64,000 bases of DNA. Source: Aporrectodea caliginosa (lineage: Eukaryota; Annelida; Clitellata; Crassiclitellata; Lumbricidae). Every line of letters starts with the position of its first letter. The first letter of the stretch is position 1. Where the stretch lies: contig JACEVL010000772.1 in the NCBI GenBank assembly GCA_020284085.1, positions 741,215 through 805,214 on the forward strand, given 5' to 3'. The translations under genes were made by a program, and so were the position numbers. The notes under the pieces are model-generated. The model ran no database searches. It saw nothing but the letters and a program-made list of their open reading frames with translations, and had not been told where the DNA came from. Below, piece by piece: positions 24,465-36,606 of the stretch.

Positions 24465-25905
24465 TCAATCAATTTCAATCAATTTATTGTTCCCAACGAA
24501 AAGAGACAACATAACGAACAGAAAACAATTAAACACAAATCTATCATAGTTTAAAAGGTACAACATGTTTGAGTAATGAAGAAGATAAATGATCAAAGAA
24601 AAATATAACCAGTTAAACAGTAGGTCAACATGAGTTGCAAAAAAAGTTAACAAAGTAAGCGATGTGGGAGCAATAGGCACCCCAAAGGGACGAGTCTCGC
24701 TAAGAAAGGGCCTAAGATGATACAGCAGAATAATTAAAATTAAAAAGATGACGGAGGTTATTGATAATCAGAATAAGGGGAACACTGACTTGTGAAATTA
24801 GAGGTGGTAAATAATAAGAAAAAAGGTATACAATAATGAATATAAGCTTAACTAAAAACTAAAGACTATAATACATGCTCCAGTGTGTGTGCTCGTAGCA
24901 AGCGCTTAAACCACGGGAGGGTGTTGCAGGTGCGGATACTTGGAGGTAGATTATTCCAGAGTAGAGGGCCTTGATACTTGATGGATAGCTATAGTTTTCG
25001 AGTGTTAGTTCTTACAAGTATTAGTTTGTAGTCCTGTTTACTTCTTGTATGGGTGGTAAATTGGATTGGGAGAAAGTAGTCAGTGAATGCAGGTGGTAAA
25101 AGTTTATTATGGCATTTATACATAAACTCACAAGTCTGAGTGAACCTTATTTGCATAAAAGTTAGGAGTTTAAGCTCTTGAAATAAAGGTTGTGTGTGTG
25201 AGTTAACAGGAGATTTGGTTATAATTCGTAGTGCTTTTTTGTGCTATTTTTAATTTGTTTAGGTGGGTGGAGTAGGTGGAGGTCCATATAAGATTGCAAT
25301 AGGTGAAATATGGATAAATGAGTGTATAGTATAAGTTGATCAGTATCTGAGACAGTAGCAAATAAGATATACGGTTAAGGATGCCAATACTTTTTGTTAT
25401 TTTTTTGTTAATTTCATTAATATGAATGTTCCATTTTAGATGTTGATCCATATGAACACCAAGGAATTTAGATGTGTTTACTTGAGGGATGTTTACTCCA
25501 TCTACAGAAATGTTTATCGTGCTGGGTGGTATTTGCTTTTTATTAGATCTGAATAATATAAAGTTGGTCTTGGTGAGATTAAGCGATAATTTTTTAGCCT
25601 AAACCAGTCAGTTGTTGCCAATAATTCTTGGTTAGCAAGTTCAAATAACTGGTCATAAGAGGCATGAGACAAGAAAACATTAGTATCATCTGCAAATAGG
25701 ATGTAGTGTAAAAGAGTGGATGAGTTAGGTAGGTCATTTATGTATATTAAGAAAAGAAGAAGACCCAGAATAGAGCCCTGAGGCACCCCAAAGTTAATGG
25801 GTAAAAAGTTAGATAGAATATGATTACAAGAGACTTGTTGTTGTCGAGATGTCAAGTAGCTTTTAAACCAGTTTAAGGCAGTACTCCTAGTTAGAAAAAG
25901 GAAAT
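24465..25905 (-). mobile_element. CR1/jockey-like non-LTR retrotransposon, 5'-truncated
   Basis: The minus strand encodes INFGVPQGSILGLLLFLIYI (RT motif B) and LHYILFADDTNVFLSH (catalytic FADD) at about 25800-25670. After stops it has VNTSKFLGVHMDQHLKWN and HINEINKKITKSIGILNRIS at about 25460-25360, the segment following the RT core. The 3' end reads ACAATAAATTGATTGAAATT near 24480, an A-rich tail. It has stops and small shifts and is dead. It lies in the large intron upstream of the first CUB exon. Confidence 0.85.
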
Positions 25906-26369
25906 GCGAAAGGATTTAAGCGACTAAGCAGAATGCGCGGGCAAATGCCGGAATTCCAAAATTTAGTTCCGGTAATCCCAAAAGCCCGTTTACCAACAAC
26001 AGTATTAGTTTAAGTTATGACCAGTTAAAGGTATTAGGCTAAGTTTAGGACCTTGTTGAATTGTTGGCAAGTGAAAAGTTAAACGAAGGTCCATAAACGA
26101 TAATGTCGATTCACAACGATTCAAACAAATTATTAAAAGCGTTTGTTTTAATCTACTAGTTAGGATTCAGATAAATATCTCAATTCTATGAAGTTAAAGA
26201 CATATCGGTTTCAAAATTATGTTTCCTAACAGGTATTACAGTTATGGCGTGTTCTTAATAACGAAGGACACTGGTAAGTTTAATTCAAGCATTCGCTGTC
26301 ATAAAAGATGAATGATGGAGTACTTTAAATTCTGCAGGGTACTTTGCTACGATAACTCGTGTAACAATT

Positions 26370-26820
26370 TATTTAATCCCACTACATTGGTGACTCTGAA
26401 GTGAACTATTGTCCATGTAATGACGTTGTCGTGGCTAGCAGGAACGATCCCTCATTTAATGATTCACTATCCGACCGAACAGATTTGCACGTTGCTCGTC
26501 ACATCATTATCTCGCTTCCCAATCTCATTTTGCAATCGGTCTTTAATCCACGCTGCGTTTTTTGGAACGAACTCCTAAAAGTCCTCCGCCATTTCGCTCA
26601 TCCCCCTCTCTCGACTGTGAATCTCACCAACTCCTCTTTTGTCTTCTGTCTTGCAGCTTTCCATTCACTACTGAAACCAAATATTTCAAGCTATCTTCTC
26701 CTGGTTCTACTCCAGCACCACCACATGATTACACCATCGACGATTTCCACCCTAGCAGCATGCTCTGTCCTCGATGTGACCTCCCTGGTTCTGATCTGGC
26801 ACCGAAACGGAACAAATAAC
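26370..26820 (+). mobile_element. Possible LTR end and primer-binding site
   Basis: CACTACA followed by TTGGTGACTCTGAAGTGAAC (about 26380-26402) resembles the LTR end plus primer-binding site seen in some Gypsy elements (TGGTGACxxxGAxGTGA type). The following ORF (26401-26823, 140 codons) has no domain I recognise. No paired LTR was located, so this is tentative. Confidence 0.3.
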
Positions 26821-27269
26821 TAGGCTTTTCCGGGTTTTGATTTGATATAGCGCTGGTTAGGCGGATTTTGTTCGGCGCCGAAAAATTTGAGATATTTACA
26901 TAAAACAAACATTTACCAAAAAGCCTGGAATGTGTTTGGATGAAATACAAAAAACTAATTGCCTAATGCAAAAAATAACTAACCATCTCTAACCTTTTCT
27001 TGCATAAGGTTATTGCAAGAACTGTTATGCGTCGTCTTGTAAATGGTACAATAAGTTCTTATTTCCTCAGCCAACTGTGGAAATTGCCAATAATCTACGT
27101 GACCAATAGGCGTATCTCCCAAGGTTTTCTGCTATCAAAGAAGACTCTCAACTGCTAACGCTCAGAAACTGAGTATTCAGACTCTGTATTCTAACGTCGC
27201 TAATTTGTTTAAACAAAATTAGCACCCTTAAATGTAAAATTGCTACGTGTACCGCCAATTTAGTATGAA

Positions 27270-29835
27270 GCATAGACTACTTAAATTACAGAACTGTAGG
27301 CTAGCGGTCTGCGGGTATACCCGTACCCGCGGGTTTACCCGTACCCGACCCGTACCCGCGGTTCGGGTACGGGTCGGGTAGACATTTTGCGGGTCGGGTC
27401 GGGTCGGGTACGGGTAGGAGCATTACGGGTACGGGTATACCCGGTTTTACCCGTACTGAACTTAAGTTTTGGCGTTGCATGTAATTGTGAGTCTTGCAGC
27501 TTCAAAGACTTATCATAATGGCGGTATCCAGTCTAATTACCAAATTCTCGTTTTGACCTATGTCCGTGCGCCTTAGTGAGCTTGATATTCATTTATAGAT
27601 GCTCAATTTAAAGTTACAAAATGGCTTGATTCAACTAGCACAATCGAGTCGTAGTGTTTTACATAATATCATCCCATCTCATCCGAGTTTCAGGCCCGAC
27701 AATCGGGGTCAGAGGTCGCTGGCGCAGACTCTAGCAGTTTAGCAGCCGTGTTTTCTTTAAAACACGTTGATGCAGTTACAGTTTTTTAGTTGAGTCTAGG
27801 AATAGTTGAAACACCAAGTCTGTCACCCCTTTCCCTCTGAGAAATAAACTATTCAAATAGTGGTATTTTGTTCCAAACTCCCGTGTTATGGCTGATTGAA
27901 TAGAAGTTATTTTTATTATTATTTTTGTAATCGCCATAGGTAAGTGTAATCCTTCAGGCTATAAGAAACTATCGGAAATGTTTTGTCGTTCTGGAGTTAA
28001 CGGTCATCTTCACCGGTCAAATGTGTAAACGTGCAACGAAAAGCTTATCCGTTGTGTGCAAATTGAAAGACGCTGAAAGAGGCGTGCTGTCTCCTGCGAG
28101 TCCCCCGAAACAAGTTATTACTGTTTTTTTCCCTTTTATTAATATTACTATTACTGTGATCATTGCCATTATCGTCAGACTATTATTATTACTACCACAT
28201 GCTTTGTAAGACCATTTCACTAGTAGGGACTGGAATTATGAAAAGGCCTATTAATTAGGTGGCGGGTACAGTACGAGTACGGGTATACCCGCGGGTACGG
28301 GTCGGGTTGGGTAGTAATTTCGAGTACGGGTCGGGTACGGGTACGGGTAGCAGTCCTGTGTTACGGGTACGTGTCGGGTAGCAAAAATGCTCTACCCGCA
28401 GACCTCTACTGTAGGCGCTCATGCTCGGGATTTGGAACTTGGGTCCATTCTCAATTTACACTTTTTATCAAAAAAAATGAAAGAATAGTCCGATTTGCAT
28501 GAACTCTGTTTTGTTCTATTTGTCTCGACGAGAGCTATTATGTGGGATAATATTGACGCTAAATTCTGGATAATTCAAGGTCATTTCAAGGTCAGAAAAA
28601 TTTTAATCTAGCAAAAATCAGAAAAAAATGGCCAAATCTCAGCCAATAATTCTTGAAATCAGCTAATTCTTTCTTGTGTTTCTCTTCTAGATAAAGGCTA
28701 CCTGGGATAAGAAACAAGTCTATTAAATGTAAGGCGATCCAAGGTTATTTTAAGGTCAAAAGGTCAATTTGAGAGGTAAAATCAGAGAAATAGTCATAGC
28801 TCAGACAGATATTGTTACATTTTTATTATTCCTTTACCAATTTGCTCATGCCAATAAGGGCTACATTCGAGAAGACAGTACCTAAAGGTTAAAACAATCC
28901 AAGATCATTTCAAGGTCAGAAGGTCAAAATCAAAAGAAAATGTCCACATCTCACCCAAATGTTGTTTTATTTGGGTGATTCTGTGTAATGGTCATTGTTC
29001 CTTCATTTTGACCTTTGACCTTACCTTCAAATGACCTTGAATTAACCCAAGGTCGTTTCAAGGTCAAAAGGTAAAAATAAATGGAGAATTGCCATAACAC
29101 AGAATCACTCAAAGAAAACAGTATTCTGTGTAATGGTCATTGTTCCTTGACTTTGACCTTTGAATTTCAAATGACCTTGGTTTCACCCAAGGTCATTTCA
29201 AGGTCAAAATGTCAAAATCAAGGAACAATGACCATTACACAGAATCACTCAAATAAAACAACATTTTGGTGAGATACGGCCATTTTCTCTTGATTTTGAC
29301 CTTTTGACCTTGAAATGACCTTGGAATATTTTAACCTTTAGGCACTGTCTTCCAGAATGTAGCTCTTATCGGCGTGAGCAAATTGATATAAGAATAATTA
29401 AAATGTAATAATATTTGTCTGATCTATGGCTATTTTTTCTGATTTTCCTCTCAAATTGACCTTTTGACCTTAAAATAACCTTGGATCGCCTTACATTTAA
29501 TAGACTTGTTTCTTATCCCAGGTAGCCCTTATCTAGCAGAGAAACACAAGAAAGAATTAGCTGATTTCAAAAATTAATGGCTGAGATATGGCTATTTTTC
29601 TCTGATTTTTGCTAAATTTCATTTTTTCTGACCTTGAAATAACCTTGAATTATCCAGAATTTAGCGTCAATATTTTTCCCCAATATAGCTCTCGTCGAGA
29701 CAAACAGAACAAAAAAGAGTTCATGCCATTCGGACTATTCGTTCATTTGTTGTGATAAAAAGTGCAAATTGAGAATGGACCCAAGTTCCAAGTCCCGAGG
29801 CTGAGCGCCTACAGTCCTGTAATTTAAGGGGTCTA
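27270..29835. mobile_element. Large palindromic element with ~700-bp arms, split by a nested insertion
   Basis: Around a centre near 29115, sequence reads the same on both strands. The left end TTAAATTACAGAACTGTAGG (27281-27300) resumes at 28409 after an insertion as CTGTAGGCGCTCATGCTCGG, and the right end is its inverse (CCGAGGCTGAGCGCCTACAG to CTGTAATTTAA, 29799-29829). Each arm carries many AAGGTCATTTCAAGGTCA-type motifs. There is no ORF with a domain. A TTAA at each outer end could be the target duplication. It is related in internal sequence to 46777-47618 and 49010-49873. Confidence 0.8.
27302..28408. mobile_element. hAT-type nonautonomous element with ACCCGTACCCG arrays, 8-bp TSD
   Basis: Ends are TAGCGGTCTGCGGGTA at 27302 and, inverted, TAGAGGTCTGCGGGTA ending at 28408. 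The exact duplication CTGTAGGC flanks it (27294-27301 and 28409-28416). Both ends carry dense short repeats of CGGGTACGGGT with GC content far above the surroundings. The middle is ordinary AT-rich sequence with no credible transposase. It inserted into the terminus of the palindromic element above. Confidence 0.93.
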
Positions 29836-30348
29836 TGGTATGAAGTGACCTGCTCTTCGACTGCTACTCTGACATCGCATTTAATGATATACCATCTGTC
29901 ACCTACTTAGAAGTCTATAATCTTCTCAAGGGCATTGTCCCTATATAATCCACAATGGACTTCATACCTGTAGTACTTATTGCCTCGTGCTCTGACGTTT
30001 TCTCCCACCTCGTTGCACACTTGGCGAATAGGGTGATACTTAAAAATAAAATTTTGAAACTACTGTTCTACAAGGTTCCATTTGATTCCATTACCTCTAG
30101 AAACACCACACAAAATTTGTTTGAGAAAATATTAATTTTTAGGACTTGCACAACGCCATCACAGTTTTGCCCTTTATTGAATATATACGAACACTCGAAC
30201 AGTAAGCATAATAGTTGTAATCAACGGTGAATACTTAAACCAATTCAACTACTTCTAGCAGATCCAGATTACAGCATAATGACATTATTGCATAGCTGAT
30301 TACTAGTGATTACACTGACTAGTGCATTAAATTATTTATTACTAAGTC

Positions 30349-31196
30349 GGTTCCAGGGGCTTTCACCTCCGGACGTTTCACCTCCGGACGATTCACCTCT
30401 AGGGGTTTTCACCTCCGGGCGTTTCACCTCCGGTCGATTCACCTCTAGGGGCTTTCACCTCTAGGGGCTTTCACCTCTAGGGGTATTCACCTCCACACTC
30501 ATATTTATTTATGAATTAACCTTAAACGTGTAACAAGTAAAATCAGATAATAAGACAAGTAAGTAACTGTAATTAACGGCATATGATAACGCGTGTCACT
30601 GACTGAAAACGAAACATATGCAATATACAAAATAATTATTTGAATATAAGCAGCTAATTATCGTGTCATAAAGTAGATAAAGCGAGGCAATAATCAATAC
30701 GTAATTAAGTTGATTTCTTATTGTAGGCTAAACTTGTCAAGTTGTTTGTCCACGACGCCGAGAAATAAACATAGACAACATAGGCCTAAAAATCAGCAAC
30801 TAATTATAATGTCATCTAGTAAAAGGCCATTAAGTATGAGAAAGATGGGCGATTGCTTTCAAATAATCTTTTTATCTGATTCGATTTGCTACGCGATATT
30901 GCTGAGTTTTCGAGTCAACGGAATATGTTGACTACAGTCAGTGACACGCGTTACAAGTTTTTATGCCGTTAATAACAGTCACTATCTTGTCTTATTATGT
31001 GATTTGATTTGTTACACGTTTAAGGTTAATTAATAAATAAATATGAGAGTGGAGGTGAATACCCCTAGAGGTGAAAGCCCCTAGAGGTGAAAGCCCCTAG
31101 AGGTGAATCGACCGGAGGTGAAACGTCCGGAGGTGAAAACCCCTTGAGGTGAATCGTCCGGAGGTGAAACGTCCGGAGGTGAAAGCCCCTGATACC
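30349..31196. mobile_element. Foldback element with tandem TTCACCTCCGG repeats, 8-bp TSD
   Basis: The 8-bp direct repeat ACTAAGTC lies at 30341-30348 and 31197-31204. The element begins GGTTCCAGGGGCTTTCACC and ends, inverted, GGTATCAGGGGCTTTCACC. Each terminus holds about nine tandem 13-17 bp units of GGACGTTTCACCTCC / GGGGCTTTCACCTCTA type. The inner arms (CATATTTATTTATGAATTAA, ACGCGTGTCACTGACTG) are also inverted copies, so each arm is roughly 250 bp. There is no coding region. Confidence 0.93.
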
Positions 31197-31289
31197 ACTA
31201 AGTCAATGTCATTGTCATTGTGGCCTTTATCGCGTGACCTCACTCCTTTGTTGGTGCCGAGAACAACTGTAGTTGCTTGGACTGCAGAA

Positions 31290-31540
31290 AAGTAAACGAG
31301 CCACAAACATAAGAACCAGAAGCAGAGGCGCTAGCAGCGGAAGAACCAGAAGCAGTACCAGCAGGAGAAGAACCAGAAGCAGAACTAGAAGCACAAGAAC
31401 AAGAAGTACAAGACCAAGAAGCAGAAGAACCAGAAGCAGAACAATCAGAAGCAGAACCAGCAACAGAAGAAACAGCAGCAGAGGAACCACAAGCAGAATA
31501 AACAGAACCAGCAACAGAGGAATGCAATAAATTGGAGAGT
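31290..31540. repeat. GAAGCA/AGAACC low-complexity tract
   Basis: A purine-rich tract of degenerate AGAAGCAGAACCAG hexamer-like repeats. It gives spurious Ser-Ala or Leu-Val ORFs on both strands. Confidence 0.85.
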
Positions 31541-31918
31541 GACACCAGCTTCAATTGTTCTTACTGCAGAGAGCTTTACAGCTACCCACCAGAAGAAACG
31601 TGGAATCAATCCTTAACATGCATGCAAGTACTAGTGCCATGAACGCTGCGCTCCAATTGAGCACGGCGAAAAGTAATTTAAAAGTAATTACAGTCGATAA
31701 CTATTCATGTTTCTTATGTAAGATTACAAATTACAGCTTTAATTCATTTTTCGTTATCAAATCAAATTAAATCGTTCTTTATTGTTTCACAATTTTAGTT
31801 ACAGTCCATGAGTACAGCATTTCTGAAAACAAACAATTATAAAGAGTAGGTACACATTGGTTGGGTACATAGTGAAGAGAAACAATCGGAGATCCAACAG
31901 ACTTAGTTATCGCGTCCC

Positions 31919-32456
31919 GTGTTTTCACCAATTTCGTCCATGTCAATTCTAGTAAATTCTCCCATCTCAATTTTCTTAAGCTCAATTTCCAATTTTCGCT
32001 CTTCTAACTTTCAATTTTTTAAACGCATTCTTCTTGCGCCTCTATTTTTTCTTCTGCCTATATTTTCTTTCTTCTGCCTGCGATTGCACTCCCAACTTTC
32101 GTTATTCTGCCTGTGCAGCCAGTCTTCTTTCTCTCTTCCAACTGCATTTGCATTCTTCGCTCCTCTGCTTGAGCTTTCCATTATCACTCCTCTGCCTGCA
32201 ATTTTATATCTTCTGCCTGTCCCTGCGCTTGCAATTATTTCTCTTCCGCCTGTGTTTGCAATTTTAATTTCTCCATCTCAAATTCTCGTTCTTCCTTTCT
32301 CTTCTGGCGTTCCAACTCCTCGGCCTCTTTTTTCGCCTTTGCTTTTAAACGCCACTTCTCAACATCTCTCTTAGGCGAAAACACGCAATTTATCCACGTG
32401 TGCTGTGAAAGTCTTTGCCTTAGAAGACCTCTGCAGCAGGTAAGTATCGGATCCAC
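31919..32456 (-). mobile_element. LTR-retrotransposon gag-like coiled-coil fragment
   Basis: The minus strand encodes a highly charged run: RLKAKAKKEAEELERQKRKE followed by EREFEMEKLKLQTQAEEK, then the theme continues in broken frames down to about 31960 (LEERKLEIELKKIEMGEF). Such E/K/L-rich segments occur at the N-terminus of gag in many invertebrate and fish Gypsy elements. It adjoins the Gypsy remnant on the same strand, but its order does not fit that element, so it may come from a second copy. Confidence 0.5.
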
Positions 32457-32459
32457 ATG

Positions 32460-34350
32460 AGCGAATAATTATAAATAGGCCGTGCATTGGCGCTCCCATT
32501 TTGGAGTGCGTCCTCGAAATCTACGGGGTGTAAGATAGAACACCCACCGTCCGAAGTAAACTGTGTCGGCCGCACACGCAGATCATTACGCAATCCTAAT
32601 AGGTGGTCCCTTCAGGGTTCGTCGACTCCCACAGCCCGAAAACCACAACCAGCGAGACGTTCTCTCTGCGCAAAACGAGATAATTTGCAGACCACTCACT
32701 TACAGCTGGTTCCACAAACCTAGCCGCCAACATTTGGTCCAGATTCTTATCAGTCGCAGCCCGGTGGGGAACGGGCAGGCGACTCAGTGGTGTCTCACGG
32801 GAATGATCCACTGGTGTCAATCCGATGTTCACAGACTGTAGTCCACCCGATATCCTGGTCTGTGGTTGACAGAACATCATGCAGACAGCATAACCTCTCC
32901 ATGACTTAAACTGGATACCGAGTTCCACTAAGGCCCAAATTTGAGTATTTGAGCAAATCGAGTGCGAGTACTAGGCAGCCGTAGCAAATCCTCAACAGCG
33001 GAAAAAGGAAAGACGATAAACTCGGACCCGTATTTATCGAACAAGTTTGCGTATGTCCGACAATTGTGTCACGGATGTAGATTGCATTGATACTGACGGG
33101 GGTCGATCTTCCACGCGTGATGTGGTTAACGATAATTTCTCTTTACGTTCTCGCGACACGTCACCCGTCGGTTGAGCGGCATCCGCATGAGGTAGTACTG
33201 TCGAGGTTGGCGACATCGGCGAGCAACGTCGCCCTTCCGCCACAGTTGAAACAGGTCGCGCCCGATCCAGAGTTAATCGAGACGTCAGCCAGTGGATCTG
33301 CGGTCGGTTCTACGTTCCGATTCGTCCTGTAGGAGCCACGTAGTTCTTCCAGCTTTGACGAATCCTTCCCTCAATCTTTTTTGCCAACTGCGCCGGGCGG
33401 CGAAAAAGCTGCTGAGCTTGGGCTGAAGCTGTGCCGTCGTGCTGTCTCGTTGTGTCCCTCGCACACGGTTGGTCGGCCTCTACGACGATACTTCAAGTCA
33501 GACATCGGCTAATTCGCGGCCAGGCGCAAAGCTATTCGGTACGCGTCGTCAATAGTTTTGATTCGTGTTCTCGCACGTTTAGGAATGGGTACCGGTCTCT
33601 GAGGGTTTCGACAAAAACGTCTCTAACAACAATTATTATTTTTAGTTGGTACCGAATAAGCGAGAACGACAAATCTTCTGATGTCATGCAGCAGATCGCT
33701 GAGAGTCTCTTCCACCCGCTGCCGACGGTAATAGAGCTGAGTCAGGTAAGTTTCAGCTTGTCCTTCATCTCCAAACCGTTGACGTAGCCTTTGAATGAGT
33801 TGCTCGTAAGTTACGTCCCTGCGCGCCCCCAAATCCCACAAAAGGTGTGTGGGCGCTTTATCGAGGGAACAACACAGAAAAGTCTACCTTGTTGGAATCT
33901 GTTGTATCTCGTGCAAACGTCGAATTGGGCTAAGAATGATTAGAGAGAACAGACCCCATCAAATGTCCCATGCTTGATCGGGATCTTCTTTTGACTCAGC
34001 GAAGACCCGGGGTTCTCCAGTAGCAAGGGATCGGACAGCGTCCCACATGAAGCTACTTTCATTTTCTTCTCATGAGCATTCGTTGTAGCCGGCGGTGGAT
34101 CATCAAGGTCAATACTTTCAAGGATTCTACTTGGATCGTGCTCTCGCGCATCGGCGGTCTTCACGGTTCTTTTTGAGGCAGGCGGCTAAAGCTACTCGGC
34201 TGCCAAAAGAACGGTCCGCGAGATCCGTGAATTGACCTTCGGCGGCGTCCATCCTTGCTCCAAACGGTGAGAAAAATGCACAGCAACCAGAATTCCAAAT
34301 ACGGCTGTTCTGAAACGGAGCGAACCAGAAGTGCCCCACTTCTGGTACCA
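32460..34350 (-). mobile_element. Gypsy-type LTR retrotransposon remnant (gag to RT)
   Basis: In order on the minus strand: IPIKHGTFDGVCSL (about 33975, the 'p.fdG' gag start); a retrotransposon gag block YEQLIQRLRQRFGDEGQAET then RVEETLSDLLHDIRRFVVLAY (33820-33660); a zinc-knuckle-like TCFNCGG (about 33250); and the start of reverse transcriptase DKNLDQMLAARFVEPAVSEW then SANYLVLRRENVSL (32760-32640), where functional elements have the 'SPVVLVRKKDG' motif. Frames are broken and the catalytic YxDD region is missing. The remnant is dead. Just upstream, TGGTACCAGAAGTGGGG (about 34350) looks like a primer-binding site. Confidence 0.8.
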
Positions 34351-34780
34351 GTTGTGACGGTAACTGGGTATGGGCAACTACCAGGAAGACCGATACCAGA
34401 CCGGCAACTCGGGGTTATCTTCTGTCAGTCCGCTGGGTTAGGCTTCTGTGGTTGTCCGAGATTCTACACCGCTCTCTCCGAGTGTGCGTTGCTCTTTATT
34501 TCCTCGCTCCCTTTATCCCTGCATCTGGAGGCGTAGACATGCCAATAGACAGGCCGTCGACCGCGGATACGCCGGCGATCGAAGACAAAGCCAGCTCCGC
34601 AGACGAAAACATGCCAGGATTATGAAAACAGGTTGGAAGACGAAGACTTGACACACCGCAATCGAAGACAGGCCGACAGACGAAGCCATGCCCGCTGACG
34701 AAGACGGCAGATAATAGACTTGCGCAGGAATCCAAAAAAGTTAGAGAGAGCCAACCGCAGTAGCTTGTGCAAATTTTCTT
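34350..34780 (-). mobile_element. Putative 5' LTR of the Gypsy remnant
   Basis: On the minus strand, about 430 bp lie upstream of the primer-binding-site-like TGGTACCAGAAGTGGGG. They contain an AATAAAGAG polyadenylation-like signal (about 34500) and end GTCACAAC before the site. This fits an LTR by position. No 3' partner LTR is visible, so the left border is uncertain. Confidence 0.4.
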
Positions 34781-34789
34781 GATAATCAT

Positions 34790-36300
34790 TCAATCATCAT
34801 TTATTGCAAACCAATTTAGAACAGGTCGAACAATTGAACAGAAAGTTGAGAGATTTCTTCGCTAGGTAACAAGGTGGCCCTGAAGGAACCTAAATACTGC
34901 TAATTTCGGATCACCTATGTACCAGATAGCAAAATGCATCTAGAGGCAGTTGCGGTTGTTTTCTAGATCAAGTTTGCTCGTTGGGCCATCCGCCTTATAC
35001 AGATGATTGACTGTAAGACAAGTCAGGAAAATACAATCGTTTGTTTACCATGTCTTAAGATTATCAATGGCAATTTTACTAATAGCTTACGTGACATAAT
35101 ATTATTAACTAATAAGATCCGTTAGATTAAGGTGAGAGCGCAGCATCTTTTTAAGCATTATACAGATTGTCGTTCGGCATGTTTCAGTGGGAATATCATT
35201 CCATACAGACTAACCTACAATTATGCTTAGCTGAGAATTTACGTGAGATTGTAGGCCTATACGTCGAGTGATACATGCTCGAGCTCTTGGTGTAGTAATT
35301 GTGAAATCGTGAATATCTGATCCGCGCTGGAAGTAGTCATTGAAGTTAAGGGAAAGAGATTAATTAAAGCAAAGCATCCAGGTGCCTAATTTGCAGTGTT
35401 TTCATTTGATGCCATTTGAATAAATTGAGTTCAGTGACTATGTCTTCCTTGTATAGGCTAATCTAAGGGTAGGGTTTTGGCAATAACCCGTTTTTGCTCG
35501 GTTCTGTAGTGTGATCAATTTGCTTAACCTAGCGTTATATGTGGCGGTCCAGACCATCGTGTAGTAACTGAGGTTGGGGTTTATCAGTGAGTATTAGGCC
35601 TATAGTTTTATGCGAATATCAAAATTAGCAGGATAAAGGAAACACGTGATCTTTTACATGTATACATTATGCCTATATCCTTTGCTATTTTTGTAGTGAT
35701 GGATTTTATATGGACTTTACAACTCTTGTGCTGTTCGATATACATGCCCAGAAACTTTGTTCATTCAACTTGTGTAATGGAAACGTCGTTAAGTATTAGC
35801 CTTAAATAGTCAATTTCCGATGGGTGAGCTTAAATTAAGTGTTTCGCAATTTAATAACATCATATTGGGGCTAAACCAATCAACTACTAGTGCAAGTTCA
35901 GAGTTGATTATCTGCGCTAAAGTGGGAGCAGAAGATATTATGTCGACCGCAAATAAAATAAGGGAGAGAATGTCAGATACTAACATTGGGCAGCTCATTA
36001 ATAAATAGGAGGAGTGAGAGGAATAAGTATGATCCCTGTGGTACTCCGTGCTTGTCGGTTCTTAGGTCTGATGCGGCACCATAAAAAACATATTGGAGTA
36101 GGTTCTTGAAATAGCTGATAAACCGATCTAATTGGACGCCTCGTATTCCATATGTGGATATTGCGAAGGAGAATATCGCAATTTATAGTATCGGATGCTT
36201 TTCCCAAATACAGGAATATGCTTGCAATGCCTACAGAGTATTCATTTTTTCCAATGCATTTGTAACACCAATAAGAATAAGTTTCAGCAGTCGAAATCAC
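34790..36300 (-). mobile_element. CR1/jockey-like non-LTR remnant
   Basis: The minus strand shows LYLGKASDTINCDILLRNIH (decayed 'LSKAFDTVNHxILLxKL', RT motif A, about 36210) and, after frame changes, DILSLILFAVDI (decayed FADD box, about 35960) and VVDWFSPNMMLLNCETLNL (about 35880). The 3' end near 34790-34810 reads TTTGCAATAAATGATGATTG, like the copy at 24480. It is 5'-truncated and dead. Confidence 0.7.
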
Positions 36301-36606
36301 TTAGCATTGGATAGTGGGATTAAGGCAATTTAATAAAAAAAAATAACTGCAATTCTACGAATATCCTGCAAATCGAGCTGATCTGTATAATACCCGCATA
36401 TGACTTGAATATATTATGTTGAAGTCAAACACTACATCCAAACTTCGCGTGCATTTGGCGCAGTTAAGAAGTAGGCCACCCAACTGAACGGAAGTAATAC
36501 GATTAAACTTGAAGAGTTGATAACCTTTGCCAGAAGATTGATATGCCGCTATATCAGGAATATAAGACGCGATCCCGTTAGCTTCCGAGTTGTTACATGG
36601 ACTCAC

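Noticed and set aside
26401..26823. 140-codon plus-strand ORF as a gene
   Set aside because: Its composition does not look coding and no domain is visible; it follows a possible primer-binding site, so I list it only as a tentative LTR-element feature.
28017..28220. Transposase for the 27302-28408 element
   Set aside because: Only 60-70-codon ORFs without domain features are present, so the element looks nonautonomous.
30349..31196. CRISPR array or satellite
   Set aside because: The short repeats are contiguous without unique spacers, are inverted at the other end, and the block is bounded by an 8-bp TSD.
31227..31554. ORFs rich in Leu/Val or Ser/Ala
   Set aside because: They are frames of a GAAGCA-type low-complexity tract.
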